A stretch of 64,000 nt of DNA from Aliidongia dinghuensis (GCF_014643535.1 NZ_BMJQ01000002.1:372001-436000); one strand, 5' to 3'. Counted from the stretch's first letter, positions 1 to 8,617 are shown. The notes: generated by a model not told the origin, from the sequence alone. Program-made: numbers and translations.

Positions 1-1559
1 CCGGCCGCGACATCGTTGGGTTAGGCACGACGGCGGATGCGTTCTTCAATCCGGGGGCGAACGACATCTCGCTGATCCGGGCCGGGCGCGACATCATCTA
101 TCAGTCGGCGACCATCGCCGGTCGCGGCCTGCTTGACGTAGAGGCCGGCCGCAACCTCTATCAGGGCTATTATGGCTCGCTGACCAGCGCGGGTGATGTG
201 GTCAACCCGGCGGACACGGCCGGCGGCGCCGGCATCACGGTGATGGCCGGCGTGGGGGCCAACGGACCCAACTATGCCGATTTCGCCAAGCTCTATTTCG
301 ACCCGGCGAACCAGCTGTCGGGCAACGCGCGGCTCACCGGCAGCGGCAAGGTCGTCCACGCCTATGGCCAGGAGCTGCTGCAGTGGCTCCAGCAGCGCTT
401 CGGCTATACCGGGTCGGCGGCCGATGCGCTCGCCTATTTCCTGGCGCTGCCCAGCGAGCAGCAAGGCGTGTTCGTGCGCCAGGTCTATTACGAGGAGCTC
501 ACGGCCGGCGGCCGCGAGTACAATGATCCATCGAGTTCGCGCTACAAAACCTACCTGCGCGGGCTCGACGCGATCGCGACGCTGTTCCCGTCCTTGAACG
601 CCAATGGACAGCCGGTCACCTATTCCGGCGGCATCACGATGTTCAGCACCATCACGGGAACAAGCTTCGTCAACGGCCACAATGTCCCCGTTACGGCCGA
701 TGCCGGCATCCACACCCTGTTCGGCGGCAACATCCAGATCCTCGATCCGGGCGGGAAGACGCTGATCGGCGAGGAGGGTGTCACGCCGGGTGCTGGCGCC
801 GGCCTGATCACGCAGGGCTCCGGCGATATCGACGTCTATTCGCTCGACAGCGTGCTGCTCGGCCAGAGCCGCATCATGACGACGTTCGGCGGCAACATCC
901 TGGTGTGGTCGGCAACCGGCGACATCAACGCCGGCCGCGGTTCCAAGACGACGACGATCTTCACGCCGCCCAAGCGCGCCTACGACAATTACGGCGACGT
1001 CACGCTGTCGCCGACCGTGCCGTCGGCCGGCGCCGGCATCGCGACGCTCAATCCGATCCCGCAGGTGCCGCCCGGCAACATCGATCTGATCGCGCCGAAC
1101 GGCATGGTCGACGCGGGCGAGGGCGGTATCCGCGCCTCCGGCAACCTCAATATCGCAGCGCTGCAGGTCGTCAACGCCGCCAACATCCAGGTCCAGGGTA
1201 CCGCGACCGGCATCCCCGTGGCGGCGGCGCCGAACATCGGCGCGCTGACGACGGCGTCCAACGCGTCGGGTGCCGCCGGTGCCGCGGCGGCGGACGCGGC
1301 ACGCCGGTCGAGCAGCCGCCCGGCGCAGGACCTGCCCTCGATCATCACCGTCGAGGTCATCGGCTACGGCGGCGGCGAGACGCCGGCGCAGGACCAGCGG
1401 AACACCAGTCCGCGCGACAAGCCGCAGCAGAAAAGCTCCGATGCCAGGCCGGCCTACAATGACAGGAGCGCGGTCCAGGTCGCAGGTTACGGAACGCTCG
1501 ACGAGGCAAAGGCGCAACTCCTGACGCCGGAAGAGCGTGAAAGGCTGGCGCAGCCCTGA
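1..1559 (+). CDS. Filamentous-haemagglutinin-like exoprotein, C-terminal part (DUF3739), 5' truncated
   Basis: The frame is open from base 3 to the TGA at 1557-1559 (about 518 codons), so the start lies outside the window. The visible part opens with haemagglutinin-type repeats (GRDIVGLG, RAGRDIIY, AGRNLYQGYYG). It continues into a region typical of DUF3739 proteins: a helical insert with LLQWLQQRFGY and VYYEEL, then beta-helix-like turns such as SGDINAGRG, GNIDLIAPNG and GNLNIAALQV. These are large secreted adhesins usually exported by a TpsB/FhaC-type outer-membrane partner, which is not visible here. The tail after about residue 420 is low-complexity Ala/Gln/Arg and ends in TPEERERLAQP. 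The long open frame on the opposite strand (21-1517) is Arg-rich with no recognisable domain and is a GC shadow. Confidence 0.85.
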   Translation, partial: GRDIVGLGTTADAFFNPGANDISLIRAGRDIIYQSATIAGRGLLDVEAGRNLYQGYYGSLTSAGDVVNPADTAGGAGITVMAGVGANGPNYADFAKLYFDPANQLSGNARLTGSGKVVHAYGQELLQWLQQRFGYTGSAADALAYFLALPSEQQGVFVRQVYYEELTAGGREYNDPSSSRYKTYLRGLDAIATLFPSLNANGQPVTYSGGITMFSTITGTSFVNGHNVPVTADAGIHTLFGGNIQILDPGGKTLIGEEGVTPGAGAGLITQGSGDIDVYSLDSVLLGQSRIMTTFGGNILVWSATGDINAGRGSKTTTIFTPPKRAYDNYGDVTLSPTVPSAGAGIATLNPIPQVPPGNIDLIAPNGMVDAGEGGIRASGNLNIAALQVVNAANIQVQGTATGIPVAAAPNIGALTTASNASGAAGAAAADAARRSSSRPAQDLPSIITVEVIGYGGGETPAQDQRNTSPRDKPQQKSSDARPAYNDRSAVQVAGYGTLDEAKAQLLTPEERERLAQP

Positions 1560-1690
1560 TAGCGGAACGGCTCAGCCTGACGGAAACGAGAAGCGTTGAA
1601 TTGCCGTGCCGATCCGGTGGGGGCAGACGTTGATGCGCCTCCAGCGGCTGGGGGCGCCATTGCCGATGCCGGCGGAAACTGGGCCCGCCC

Positions 1691-2929
1691 TCAGGGGGCG
1701 GATTCCCGCGCGAGCCGTGCCACGACGTCGAGCAGCACGTTCGCGCCGGCGACGAGCTGGTCGGGTTCGGTATGTTCGCGCGGATTGTGGCTGATGCCGT
1801 CGCGGCTGGGGACGAAGATCATTGCCGCGGGACAGATGCGCGCGATCATCTGCGCGTCATGCCCGGCGCCCGAGGTCATGCGGCGGACCGAGAGCTGGTG
1901 CTCGCGGGCGGCCTGCTCGATCAGGCCGCAGACGCGCGCGTCGAACACCACCGGCTCGAACCGCGCCAGCCGCTCGGTCGCGACACGCACGCCCATCTCC
2001 GCGGCCAGCCGGCCGAGGTAGTCCGCCAGCGCCGCCTCCGCCGCCTTGAGCTTCGCCTCGTCCGGGTCGCGCAGGTCGACGGTGAAGGTCGCGCGCGAGG
2101 GGATGACGTTGATGACGTTCGGATGGAAAGCGATCGTGCCGACCGTCGCGACGCCGCTGGTGCCGGCCCGCTCGACATGATCCTTGACGAAGGTGATGAC
2201 GCGCGCCGCCGCCTGGCCGGCGTCGCAGCGCATCGCCATCGGCGTGGTGCCGGCGTGGTTGGCGGTGCCGTCGATTGTGATCCGCTGCCACGAAATGCCC
2301 TGGAGGTTCTCGACAGCGCCGATCTGGATGCCGTCCCGCTCCAGCACCGGCCCCTGTTCGATATGCAGCTCGACATAGACATGGGGTGTTACGAACCCCG
2401 GTTCAGTTTCGCCGGCATAGCCGATCCGCGCCAGTTCCCGGCCCAGCACCGTCCCGTCATGGCCGACGGCCGCCAGCGCCGCGTCGACCGAAAGGCCCCC
2501 GGCAAAGACCAGCGAGCCCATCATGTCCGGGACGTAGCGCACGCCCTCCTCATTGGTGAAGGCGCCGACGATGATCGGCCGGCTGCTTTCGAACGCGTGG
2601 CACTTCAGGGCGTCGATCACCTCCAGCCCGGCAAGCACGCCGTAGCAGCCGTCATAGATGCCGGCATTCACCACCGTGTCGATATGCGAGCCGAGCATGA
2701 TCGGCGCAGCATCGGGATCGCCCGTCCGCCAGATGCCGAAGATGTTGCCGATGCGGTCGATCACCACGTCGAGCCCGGCTTGCTTGAGCCAGGACACGAA
2801 CAGGCCGCGCCCCTGCTTCTCAGCGTCGTTGAGTGCCACGCGAATGAGACGCCCATCGGCGTCGCGGCCGATCTCGCCCAGTTCGCGCAGGCGGGCGATG
2901 AGGCGGTTGCCGTCTATCCCGATCGTCAT
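1691..2929 (-). CDS. M20-family Zn-dependent amidohydrolase (allantoate / N-carbamoyl-L-amino-acid hydrolase type)
   Basis: A 412-residue cytoplasmic hydrolase. Di-zinc ligands of the AllC/HyuC/beta-ureidopropionase group are visible: LGSHIDTV (H82), GIYDGCYGV (D93), TNEEGVRY (E127/E128), VELHIEQG (H189) and a C-terminal SHNPREHTEP histidine. The central GTANHAGTTPM segment is the dimerisation/substrate-binding domain. Length matches the family. The enzyme should hydrolyse an N-carbamoyl or ureido amide; the exact substrate cannot be read from sequence. It starts 4 bp after the ammonia-lyase stop, so the two are almost certainly cotranscribed. E. coli has a similar pairing (ygeX with the peptidase-like ygeY), which suggests joint amino-acid or ureido-compound catabolism. 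Confidence 0.88.
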   Translation of the reverse strand: MTIGIDGNRLIARLRELGEIGRDADGRLIRVALNDAEKQGRGLFVSWLKQAGLDVVIDRIGNIFGIWRTGDPDAAPIMLGSHIDTVVNAGIYDGCYGVLAGLEVIDALKCHAFESSRPIIVGAFTNEEGVRYVPDMMGSLVFAGGLSVDAALAAVGHDGTVLGRELARIGYAGETEPGFVTPHVYVELHIEQGPVLERDGIQIGAVENLQGISWQRITIDGTANHAGTTPMAMRCDAGQAAARVITFVKDHVERAGTSGVATVGTIAFHPNVINVIPSRATFTVDLRDPDEAKLKAAEAALADYLGRLAAEMGVRVATERLARFEPVVFDARVCGLIEQAAREHQLSVRRMTSGAGHDAQMIARICPAAMIFVPSRDGISHNPREHTEPDQLVAGANVLLDVVARLARESAP

Positions 2930-2933
2930 GGCC

Positions 2934-4157
2934 TCAGCTCTCCTTCACGACCGACGCCGGATCAAGCCCGGTCAGCGTTCGATACAAGACGGGGTCGGTC
3001 GCCCCTTCGGTGTTGATGGCGAAGACGCGGGCATCTGCGCCGAGGCCGATGGCGGTGCGGGCCGCCGCATCGCCGGCGATCCTGGCAAGGCCGGCGAGGC
3101 CCGCGCCGCCGCTTTCGCCCGCCACGATCGCCGGGTCCGCGATCGCCGGGTCCACGATCGCCGGGTCCTGGCGCCTCGGGCGGGCGAGCCGGTTCATCAT
3201 CGCGACGGCGTCGTCCTCGCCGACCGTCATGAAGGCGTCCGCCGTGCGCGACAGCACGCGCCATGCGATCAGCGAGGGCTCATAGCATTCGAGCATCGCC
3301 ATCACCGTCGGCGCGCCGTGCGGCACCTTCACGAGATGGCCCGCGCGCGCCGTCTCATAGAGGCAGGCGGCGCGATCCGGCTCGACCACCACGAAGGTCG
3401 GGCGGTCCGCGCCATAGTGCTGCGCCAGATACCCGGCGGCGGCCGCCGCCAAGCCCCCGACGCCGGCCTGCATGAACACATGGCTGGGCGGCTCGCCGAG
3501 CGCCTGCACCGCCTCCCGCATCATGGCCGTATAGCCCTGCATGACGAGGCCCGGGATCCGCTCATAGCCGGGCCAGGACGTGTCCGACACGATCAGCCAG
3601 CCGCGCGCCGCCGCGACGCGCGTCGCCTCGGTCACGGCATCGTCGTAGGTGCCGTCGACCCGGATCATCTCCGCACCGAAGCGGGCGATGGCGGCAACGC
3701 GCACATCGCTGACGCCGGCATGAACGAAGATCGCACAACGCGCGCCGATCAGCTGCGCCCCCTGCGCCACGGACCGGCCGTGGTTGCCATCAGTGGCACA
3801 GGCGACCGTCATGGTCCGGGCGACGGCGCGCACGTCGGGCGCGGTCATCGCCTCATAGCCAACCGGGCGGCCGAACCGGCGCGCGGCTTCCTCGAGGACG
3901 AGGCGAACGACCGCATAGGCGCCGCCCAGCGCCTTGAAGCTGCCCAGGCCGAAGCGACTGGACTCGTCCTTCACGTGGATCGCAGCCACGCCACAGGCGG
4001 CCGCGAGTGCCGGCAGCGCGCGCAACGGCGTCGGGGCATGATCGGGCCGATAGGCCAGATAGCGCGCCACATCGTCCGCCGCGGCAGGATCGAGGATCGC
4101 GGCATCCGCCGGGTCAAGCGGCTGGCGGTGGGCAGGGTCGGGATTGGCAAAGAGCAT
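2934..4157 (-). CDS. dpaL: Diaminopropionate ammonia-lyase
   Basis: A 407-residue fold-type II PLP enzyme that splits 2,3-diaminopropionate to pyruvate and two ammonia. The Schiff-base lysine lies in FGLGSFKALGGAYA (K75). TDGNHGRSVAQGA is the phosphate/substrate loop, and QAGVGGLAAA and GESGGAGLAG follow. The start at 4157 is preferred over the longer frame (4226) because GGAG precedes it at good spacing (ggagacgacgATG) and the family begins near this point. An oddity is a tandem insertion DPAIV-DPAIA-DPAIV just before AGESGG, encoded by three 15-bp repeats. It is divergent from an Lrp regulator and is followed by the M20 hydrolase. Confidence 0.9.
   Translation of the reverse strand: MLFANPDPAHRQPLDPADAAILDPAAADDVARYLAYRPDHAPTPLRALPALAAACGVAAIHVKDESSRFGLGSFKALGGAYAVVRLVLEEAARRFGRPVGYEAMTAPDVRAVARTMTVACATDGNHGRSVAQGAQLIGARCAIFVHAGVSDVRVAAIARFGAEMIRVDGTYDDAVTEATRVAAARGWLIVSDTSWPGYERIPGLVMQGYTAMMREAVQALGEPPSHVFMQAGVGGLAAAAAGYLAQHYGADRPTFVVVEPDRAACLYETARAGHLVKVPHGAPTVMAMLECYEPSLIAWRVLSRTADAFMTVGEDDAVAMMNRLARPRRQDPAIVDPAIADPAIVAGESGGAGLAGLARIAGDAAARTAIGLGADARVFAINTEGATDPVLYRTLTGLDPASVVKES
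3123..3167. repeat. Three tandem 15-bp repeats inside dpaL
   Basis: Units at 3123-3137, 3138-3152 and 3153-3167 differ only in the second base (cacgatcgccgggtc, cgcgatcgccgggtc, cacgatcgccgggtc). They encode DPAIV/DPAIA/DPAIV in frame on the minus strand. This looks like replication slippage producing an in-frame loop expansion. Confidence 0.9.
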
Positions 4158-4253
4158 CGTCGTCTCCGTTGCCCGAAACATTAGTGCAGCCGAAGCGATC
4201 CAGGCGCTACAGTTTGCCCAGCTCAACGCATGTTTTTTTCATGAAAGGGCGTC

Positions 4254-4739
4254 ATGGCGCAGCATTCGTTCGCTCCGCTCGACCAGTTCGACCGCGCGAT
4301 CCTCGACATTCTCCAGCGCGACAACCGCACGCCGCAGCGCGAGATCGGCGAGGCGGTAGCGCTCTCGGCACCGGCCGTGCAGCGCCGCATCCGGCGCATG
4401 GAGGAGGCCGGCGTGATCGCCGCCAATGTGGCACTGGTCGATCCGGCGAGCGTCGGACGCCCGATCACCATCCTCGTCGAGTTGGAGGTCGAGAGCGAGC
4501 GCCCGGAGCGGATCGCGGCACTCAAGCAGCGGCTCAGCGTGGCACCCGAGGTGCAGCAATGCTACTACGTGACGGGGGAGGCCGATTTCGTCGTGGTGCT
4601 GACGGTCGCCACCATGTCGGAGTACGAGGCGCTGACGAGCAGCCTGCTGCTGGCCGACGACAATGTGAAACGCTTCCGGACGCTCGTCGTGATGGACCGG
4701 GTCAAGACGCGGATGGCCGTGCCGACACTCGCCGAGTGA
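4254..4739 (+). CDS. Lrp/AsnC-family transcriptional regulator
   Basis: A 161-residue protein with an N-terminal AsnC winged helix (FDRAILDILQRDNRTPQREI, then LSAPAVQRRIRRMEEAGVI) and a C-terminal RAM/ACT-like effector domain (TILVELEV, YYVTGEADFVVVLTV). An AAGGG lies 5' of the ATG. It is divergent from dpaL across about 96 bp, the usual arrangement for an Lrp-type regulator of the adjacent amino-acid catabolic genes. A diaminopropionate-type amino acid is a plausible effector (inference). No clear operator could be defined by eye between 4158 and 4253. Confidence 0.88.
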   Translation: MAQHSFAPLDQFDRAILDILQRDNRTPQREIGEAVALSAPAVQRRIRRMEEAGVIAANVALVDPASVGRPITILVELEVESERPERIAALKQRLSVAPEVQQCYYVTGEADFVVVLTVATMSEYEALTSSLLLADDNVKRFRTLVVMDRVKTRMAVPTLAE

Positions 4740-4750
4740 CGTGCTCTCCG

Positions 4751-5386
4751 CTAAAGCACCCGGCGCGCGACGGCGTGATCGATGCCAAGGATCACTACCG
4801 CGGTGCCGAAGTTCCAGAGCAGAATCATCAGCGACGTGTCCAATTGGTGAAACAGCGTCAAGGCCGAAGCGGTGAAGGCGGCGACCGACAGGCTGGCGAC
4901 GAACGTGACGCCACGCGGCCGCAGCGCCGCGGCGTGCCGCAGCATCCAGAAGAGGATGCCCGTGAGAGGCAGGCCGGTGGCAAGCAACGTGCAGAAGCAG
5001 CGCACGGCTTCTCCCGCTTGGATACTGCCCGGACCGATGGCGACCCAATTGCTGATGCAGCCATAGCCGATCGTGCAGAGCCAGAGGGCGGCGGCCGGTG
5101 CGGGCAGCGCCAGCCACAGGCGCGACCGATCGGGCAAGCTCGCCATGAAGGCGGCGAGTGCCGCCAGCGTGCCGGTCAGGATCGAGGCGGCGGTGCCTGT
5201 CAGAAACATGGGCTCGCGCAGTCGCCGGGCGCAATCGGGCCTGATGCCGAAGATGAGCGACAGGATGCCGATGACGGCCGCCGCAACAAGCAGCCACAGG
5301 CCGGCCCGCAGCAGAGGGGGGCGCAGGCGATGCACGGGGGCCGCGTCCGCGACCAGCGCCTCGATGAGGTCGGGAGTCCGCCTCAT
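4751..5386 (-). CDS. nrsF: NrsF-family (DUF1109) membrane anti-sigma factor
   Basis: A 211-residue protein, mostly hydrophobic with about six membrane segments (GLWLLVAAAVIGILSLIFG, ILTGTLAALAAFMASL, LWLALPAPAAALWLC and others). It has a short basic N-terminus starting MRRTPDLIEALVADA. The longer open frame to 5722 is the sigma gene read out of frame. The start is fixed by the 4-bp TCAT overlap with the sigma-factor stop (5383-5386), implying translational coupling. In Caulobacter, NrsF sequesters SigF at the inner membrane and responds to heavy metals through conserved cysteines. Cysteines are present here in loops (PDCARR, GYGCISN, RCFCTL). Confidence 0.85.
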   Translation of the reverse strand: MRRTPDLIEALVADAAPVHRLRPPLLRAGLWLLVAAAVIGILSLIFGIRPDCARRLREPMFLTGTAASILTGTLAALAAFMASLPDRSRLWLALPAPAAALWLCTIGYGCISNWVAIGPGSIQAGEAVRCFCTLLATGLPLTGILFWMLRHAAALRPRGVTFVASLSVAAFTASALTLFHQLDTSLMILLWNFGTAVVILGIDHAVARRVL

Positions 5387-5946
5387 GGGCGGGAATCCGA
5401 AAGGCCGAGCAGCTGCCGCAAGCGCTGCATGGCGCGATGGCTGGCGACCTTCAGTGCCGCGGCCGACATGCCGCTCACGGCCGATGCCTCCTTCAATGAC
5501 AGTTCGCGCAGCTTCAGGAGCTCGATCGCCTGGCGCTGGCCGGCGGGCAACGCCTGAATCGCCGCGTGCAGAGGCCGGCTGTCGCCGGCGCCCTCTTCCA
5601 GGTTCGATGCGGGTGCCACAAAGGTTTCGTCGTCGGCGTCGAGCGTGACCTCGCGCCCTGACGATCGGGCTCGACGTCTGCGGAAGTCGACCAGCCGGTG
5701 CCGCGCCACGCCGGCGAGCCAAGGCTTGAAGGGCCGCCTCGGATCATAGGTCTGTCGGATGGCATGGACGGTCAGCAGGACGTCCTGCACGCCATCCTCG
5801 ACCTCGTCCGCATCGCTGAGGCGGCCCATAGCGATCGCGCGCACGTAAGGCGTGATCGCCAGCAGCAGGCGGCGGTAGCTGGCGCCATCGCCATCCTGGG
5901 CGCGCGCCATCAGTGTCGACCAATCTTCGCTGTCATCGTCGGGCAT
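5383..5946 (-). CDS. sigF: ECF RNA polymerase sigma factor, SigF type
   Basis: A 187-residue two-domain sigma factor. Region 2 is seen as RLLLAITPYVRAIAMGRL, VEDGVQDVLLTVH and PFKPWLAGVARHRLVDFRRR. Region 4 is seen as ALPAGQRQAIELLKLRELSL and MSAAALKVASHRAMQRLRQL. The pairing with a NrsF-type membrane anti-sigma factor places it with the alphaproteobacterial ECF group exemplified by Caulobacter SigF. It is transcribed away from the thioredoxin/CcdA/GDCCVxC genes, whose upstream region carries a matching promoter, so those genes are the likely regulon. Confidence 0.9.
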   Translation of the reverse strand: MPDDDSEDWSTLMARAQDGDGASYRRLLLAITPYVRAIAMGRLSDADEVEDGVQDVLLTVHAIRQTYDPRRPFKPWLAGVARHRLVDFRRRRARSSGREVTLDADDETFVAPASNLEEGAGDSRPLHAAIQALPAGQRQAIELLKLRELSLKEASAVSGMSAAALKVASHRAMQRLRQLLGLSDSRP

Positions 5947-6040
5947 CGCGGCTGACTATACCGGGCGGGCAGCGGCTGACGAGTCCGGCCGGGTCCCAAG
6001 CGCATCACGATATCTTGTAGCTGGTTTCGCAATTGGGAAT

Positions 6041-6066
6041 GTAACCCCGACGTCCCTCGCGGCGAA
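6041..6066 (+). promoter_or_regulatory. Candidate SigF-type ECF promoter (GTAACC-N16-CGAA)
   Basis: GTAACC at 6041-6046 and CGAA at 6063-6066 are separated by exactly 16 bases and lie 64 bp upstream of the thioredoxin-like gene. The AAC core of the -35 is the hallmark of ECF promoters, and the pair agrees with my recollection of the SigF consensus in Caulobacter. The site sits between the divergent sigma gene and its presumed targets. No equally good match was seen reading toward sigF. Confidence 0.65.
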
Positions 6067-6129
6067 TGGTGGGACGAGCCGGTCTTGAGGCCGGCGTCGC
6101 TCCGTTGTGAGACCACCGAAGGAAAAACC

Positions 6130-6531
6130 ATGATGCGTCGCAGAACGCTCCTCCTTGCCGCCCTTGTCGCTGCCCCTCTGACCCTGGGTTTCGGCGCTGC
6201 GCGGGCGGCGACGGAGCAGAATTACGACAAGGCCGCCTTCGCGGCAGCCCAGGCGGCCGGCAAGCCCATCCTGGTCGATATTGCGGCCTCATGGTGCCCG
6301 GTCTGCGCCGCGCAGCGGCCGATCCTCGAGAAACTGACAGCCGATCCGGCCTTCAAGGATCTCGTGGTCTTCAAGGTCGATTTCGATGCGCAGAAAGACG
6401 TGGTCCGGGCGATGGGCGCCCAGATGCAGAGCACGCTGATCGTATTCCACGGCTCCACCGAGCAGGGGCGTTCGACCGGCGACACGAACGCGGGCTCCAT
6501 CCAGGCGTTGCTCGCCAAAGCGAAGGTCTGA
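6130..6531 (+). CDS. Exported thioredoxin-fold protein (DsbD C-terminal-domain-like)
   Basis: A 133-residue protein with a signal peptide (RRR then a hydrophobic core, cleavage probably after ARA). It has a thioredoxin domain with the active site SWCPVC (C56, C59), followed by VFKVDFDAQKD and STLIVF. The ATG at 6130 is preferred over 6085 because AAGGA precedes it and because it begins the signal peptide directly. It is probably a periplasmic reductase that receives electrons from the CcdA protein encoded 6 bp downstream, together mimicking DsbD. The SigF promoter upstream suggests induction by metal or thiol stress. Confidence 0.88.
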   Translation: MMRRRTLLLAALVAAPLTLGFGAARAATEQNYDKAAFAAAQAAGKPILVDIAASWCPVCAAQRPILEKLTADPAFKDLVVFKVDFDAQKDVVRAMGAQMQSTLIVFHGSTEQGRSTGDTNAGSIQALLAKAKV

Positions 6532-6537
6532 CCCGTC

Positions 6538-7260
6538 ATGGCAATGGGGAGCGTCGGCTTCAGTTTCCTCGCGGGCGTGCTGTCGACGCTCTCGCCCTGT
6601 GTCCTGCCGCTGCTGCCGATCGTGCTCGGCGGCGCGGTGGCGGCTCATCGGTTCGGGATGGTCGCGCTCACCGCGGGGCTCGTCTTGTCCTTTACCGGCA
6701 TCGGGCTGTTCGTGGCGACGGTCGGCTTTTCGATCGGGCTTGACGGCGCCGTCTTCCGCGATGCATCGGCGGTCCTGCTGGCCGGCCTTGGCATCGTTCT
6801 CCTGAGCGGCAGCCTGCAGCAGCGCTTCGCTTTAGCGACCGCGGGCCTCGGCAATGAAGCCAACGGCCTGATGGCGCGCGTGGCGCCGTCCGGCCTCGGC
6901 GGCCAGCTCGCGATCGGCGTGATCCTGGGCGCCGTGTGGAGCCCCTGCGTCGGCCCGACGCTCGGCGCTGCGTCCGTGCTCGCCGCCCAAGGCCGGGACC
7001 TGGGCTCGGTCGCGCTCGTGATGATGGCGTTCGGCCTGGGTACCGCCGTCCCGCTCGTTATCGTGGGCATGCTGTCGCGCGAGGCGCTCACCCGCTGGCG
7101 CGGCCGGATGATGAGCGGTGGCGCTGTCGGTAAATATCTGCTGGGCGGCGGTGCCCTGGCCGTCGCGGTCCTGATCCTGACCGGGGCCGACCGGGCCGTC
7201 GAAGCCTTCCTCGTCACGGCCTCGCCCGCCTGGCTGACCGATCTCACGACCCGGTTCTAG
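6538..7260 (+). CDS. ccdA: CcdA/DsbD-type transmembrane electron transporter
   Basis: A 240-residue, six-helix inner-membrane protein. The family cysteines are visible as STLSPCVLPLLPIVLGG near the N-terminus and VWSPCVGPTLGAAS in the middle. Together they shuttle electrons from cytoplasmic thioredoxin to periplasmic partners. The gene begins 6 bp after the thioredoxin-fold gene and is followed 9 bp later by the GDCCVxC protein, forming one operon. Function in cytochrome c maturation is possible, but the stress-sigma context argues for thiol or metal homeostasis. Confidence 0.88.
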   Translation: MAMGSVGFSFLAGVLSTLSPCVLPLLPIVLGGAVAAHRFGMVALTAGLVLSFTGIGLFVATVGFSIGLDGAVFRDASAVLLAGLGIVLLSGSLQQRFALATAGLGNEANGLMARVAPSGLGGQLAIGVILGAVWSPCVGPTLGAASVLAAQGRDLGSVALVMMAFGLGTAVPLVIVGMLSREALTRWRGRMMSGGAVGKYLLGGGALAVAVLILTGADRAVEAFLVTASPAWLTDLTTRF

Positions 7261-7269
7261 GTCTTCGCC

Positions 7270-7479
7270 ATGATCACCGATTCCACGATCACCTGCCCGC
7301 TCTGCGCGACCCGGAAGAGCGAGACCATGCCGACCGACGCCTGCCTATTCTTCTACGAATGCACGGGATGCGGCGCGCTGCTCCGCCCGAAGCCGGGCGA
7401 TTGCTGCGTCTTCTGCTCCTATGGATCCGTGCCCTGTCCGCCCGTGCAGGCGGCGGGCGGCAAGAAGGGGTGTTGCTGA
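7270..7479 (+). CDS. Small GDCCVxC-domain cysteine-rich protein
   Basis: A 69-residue protein with ten cysteines in paired motifs: CPLC, CTGCGALL, the diagnostic GDCCVFC, PCPP and a terminal GCC. GDCCVxC proteins are small putative metal-binding proteins often found next to thioredoxin, CcdA or mer genes. As last gene of the SigF-linked operon it is probably a soft-metal or thiol buffer (inference). The N-terminal two CxxC pairs look like a zinc ribbon. Confidence 0.85.
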   Translation: MITDSTITCPLCATRKSETMPTDACLFFYECTGCGALLRPKPGDCCVFCSYGSVPCPPVQAAGGKKGCC

Positions 7480-7492
7480 TCCATCCCGGCGC

Positions 7493-8416
7493 TCACTCGG
7501 CCGCGGCGGTGATCTCGGCCAGGGCGGTCCCGTCGCCCCTGAGCCGCTCGGCGTCGCGGGCTGGCGGCGCACCGAACATCCGCGCATACTCCCGGCTGAA
7601 CTGCGAGGCGCTCTCGTAGCCGACGGCATAGCCCGCGCGCGCCGCGTCGTAGTTGGCGACGACCAGCTTGCGCGCCTGCTGCAGGCGCAGGCTCTTCTGG
7701 TATTGCAGCGGGCTCATCGCCGTCGCTGCCTTGAAATGGCGATGCAGCGAGGCGGCACTCATGCCGGCGAGGGCCGCCAGCGCATCGATGCGCAACGGCT
7801 GGTCGTAATGTGCCCGGATCCAGGCAATGGCGTTGCGAACTCGGGACAGGCGGCTGTCGGTGCGGGCGAGCTGGCGCAGCACACCGCCCTGCGGCCCCTG
7901 CAGCAGGCGGTAAAGGATCTCGCGCTCGACGAGCGGCGCCAGCACAGCAATGTCTTCGGGCGCGTCGAGCAGGCGCAGAAGGCGCAGCCAGGCATCGAGC
8001 AGCGCCGGCGTCACCGGGCTGACGCCGAAGCCGGCGGCTGTGGGCTCGATGCGTGCGGGGGCCTTGGTGCCGGCCGGAATCTCGGGCAGCAATGCCGCGA
8101 GCGCTTCCCGGTCCAGCGCCAGGGTGACGGCGATATAGGGGTGCTCGGCGCTCGCCTCGAGCACCCGACCTGATACCGGCACCTCCACCGAGGCGATGAA
8201 GCAGCTGGCGGGATCGTAGCGAAAGACGCTGTCGCCGATCGTCACTTCCTTGGCGCCCTGCAGGACCAGGCACAGCATCGGTTCGTAGAGGCCGGGCAGC
8301 GTCGGTGTGGTCTGCCATCCCGTATGGATCGTCACGCGGGCGATCGCCGTCTCGGTACGGCGGCCGCGGGCATGACGCGCCGTCAGGGCGCGCAGTTGGT
8401 CCAGTTGCTCGTGCAT
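7493..8416 (-). CDS. AraC-family transcriptional regulator
   Basis: A 307-residue protein with an N-terminal cupin-like AraC_N domain (LPGLYEPMLCLVLQGAKEVT, then ASCFIASVEVPVSG). Its C-terminal double helix-turn-helix is LAALAGMSAASLHRHFKAAT followed by GYESASQFSREYARMFGAPP. The start at 8416 (MHEQLDQLRAL) is preferred; the upstream extension to 8533 lacks a domain and would run into the promoter region. It is divergent from an SDR gene across about 200 bp, the standard arrangement in which such regulators activate the neighbouring oxidoreductase. Confidence 0.87.
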   Translation of the reverse strand: MHEQLDQLRALTARHARGRRTETAIARVTIHTGWQTTPTLPGLYEPMLCLVLQGAKEVTIGDSVFRYDPASCFIASVEVPVSGRVLEASAEHPYIAVTLALDREALAALLPEIPAGTKAPARIEPTAAGFGVSPVTPALLDAWLRLLRLLDAPEDIAVLAPLVEREILYRLLQGPQGGVLRQLARTDSRLSRVRNAIAWIRAHYDQPLRIDALAALAGMSAASLHRHFKAATAMSPLQYQKSLRLQQARKLVVANYDAARAGYAVGYESASQFSREYARMFGAPPARDAERLRGDGTALAEITAAAE

Positions 8417-8617
8417 GACCGCATCATCGGCGCCCGCCTGGCGCCAGGCAAGGCGGCAGCAGGCTCCGGCGATCGCACTTGAGAGGATCAGGCAAGAGAT
8501 CGAGGCGATCGGGCGCGCCGTCGGCGGTGCCAACCGCCAGTTTCTTCGACGACCAGGGCCTGCTGCCGTGGCGACATGGCCAGGCCCTGCAACGTCGTTT
8601 CAAGGAGGAAGACAACC

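Noticed and set aside
21-1517. 498-codon open frame opposite the haemagglutinin-like gene
   Set aside because: Arg/Asp-rich antisense frame with no domain or ribosome site; the plus-strand frame shows DUF3739 features.
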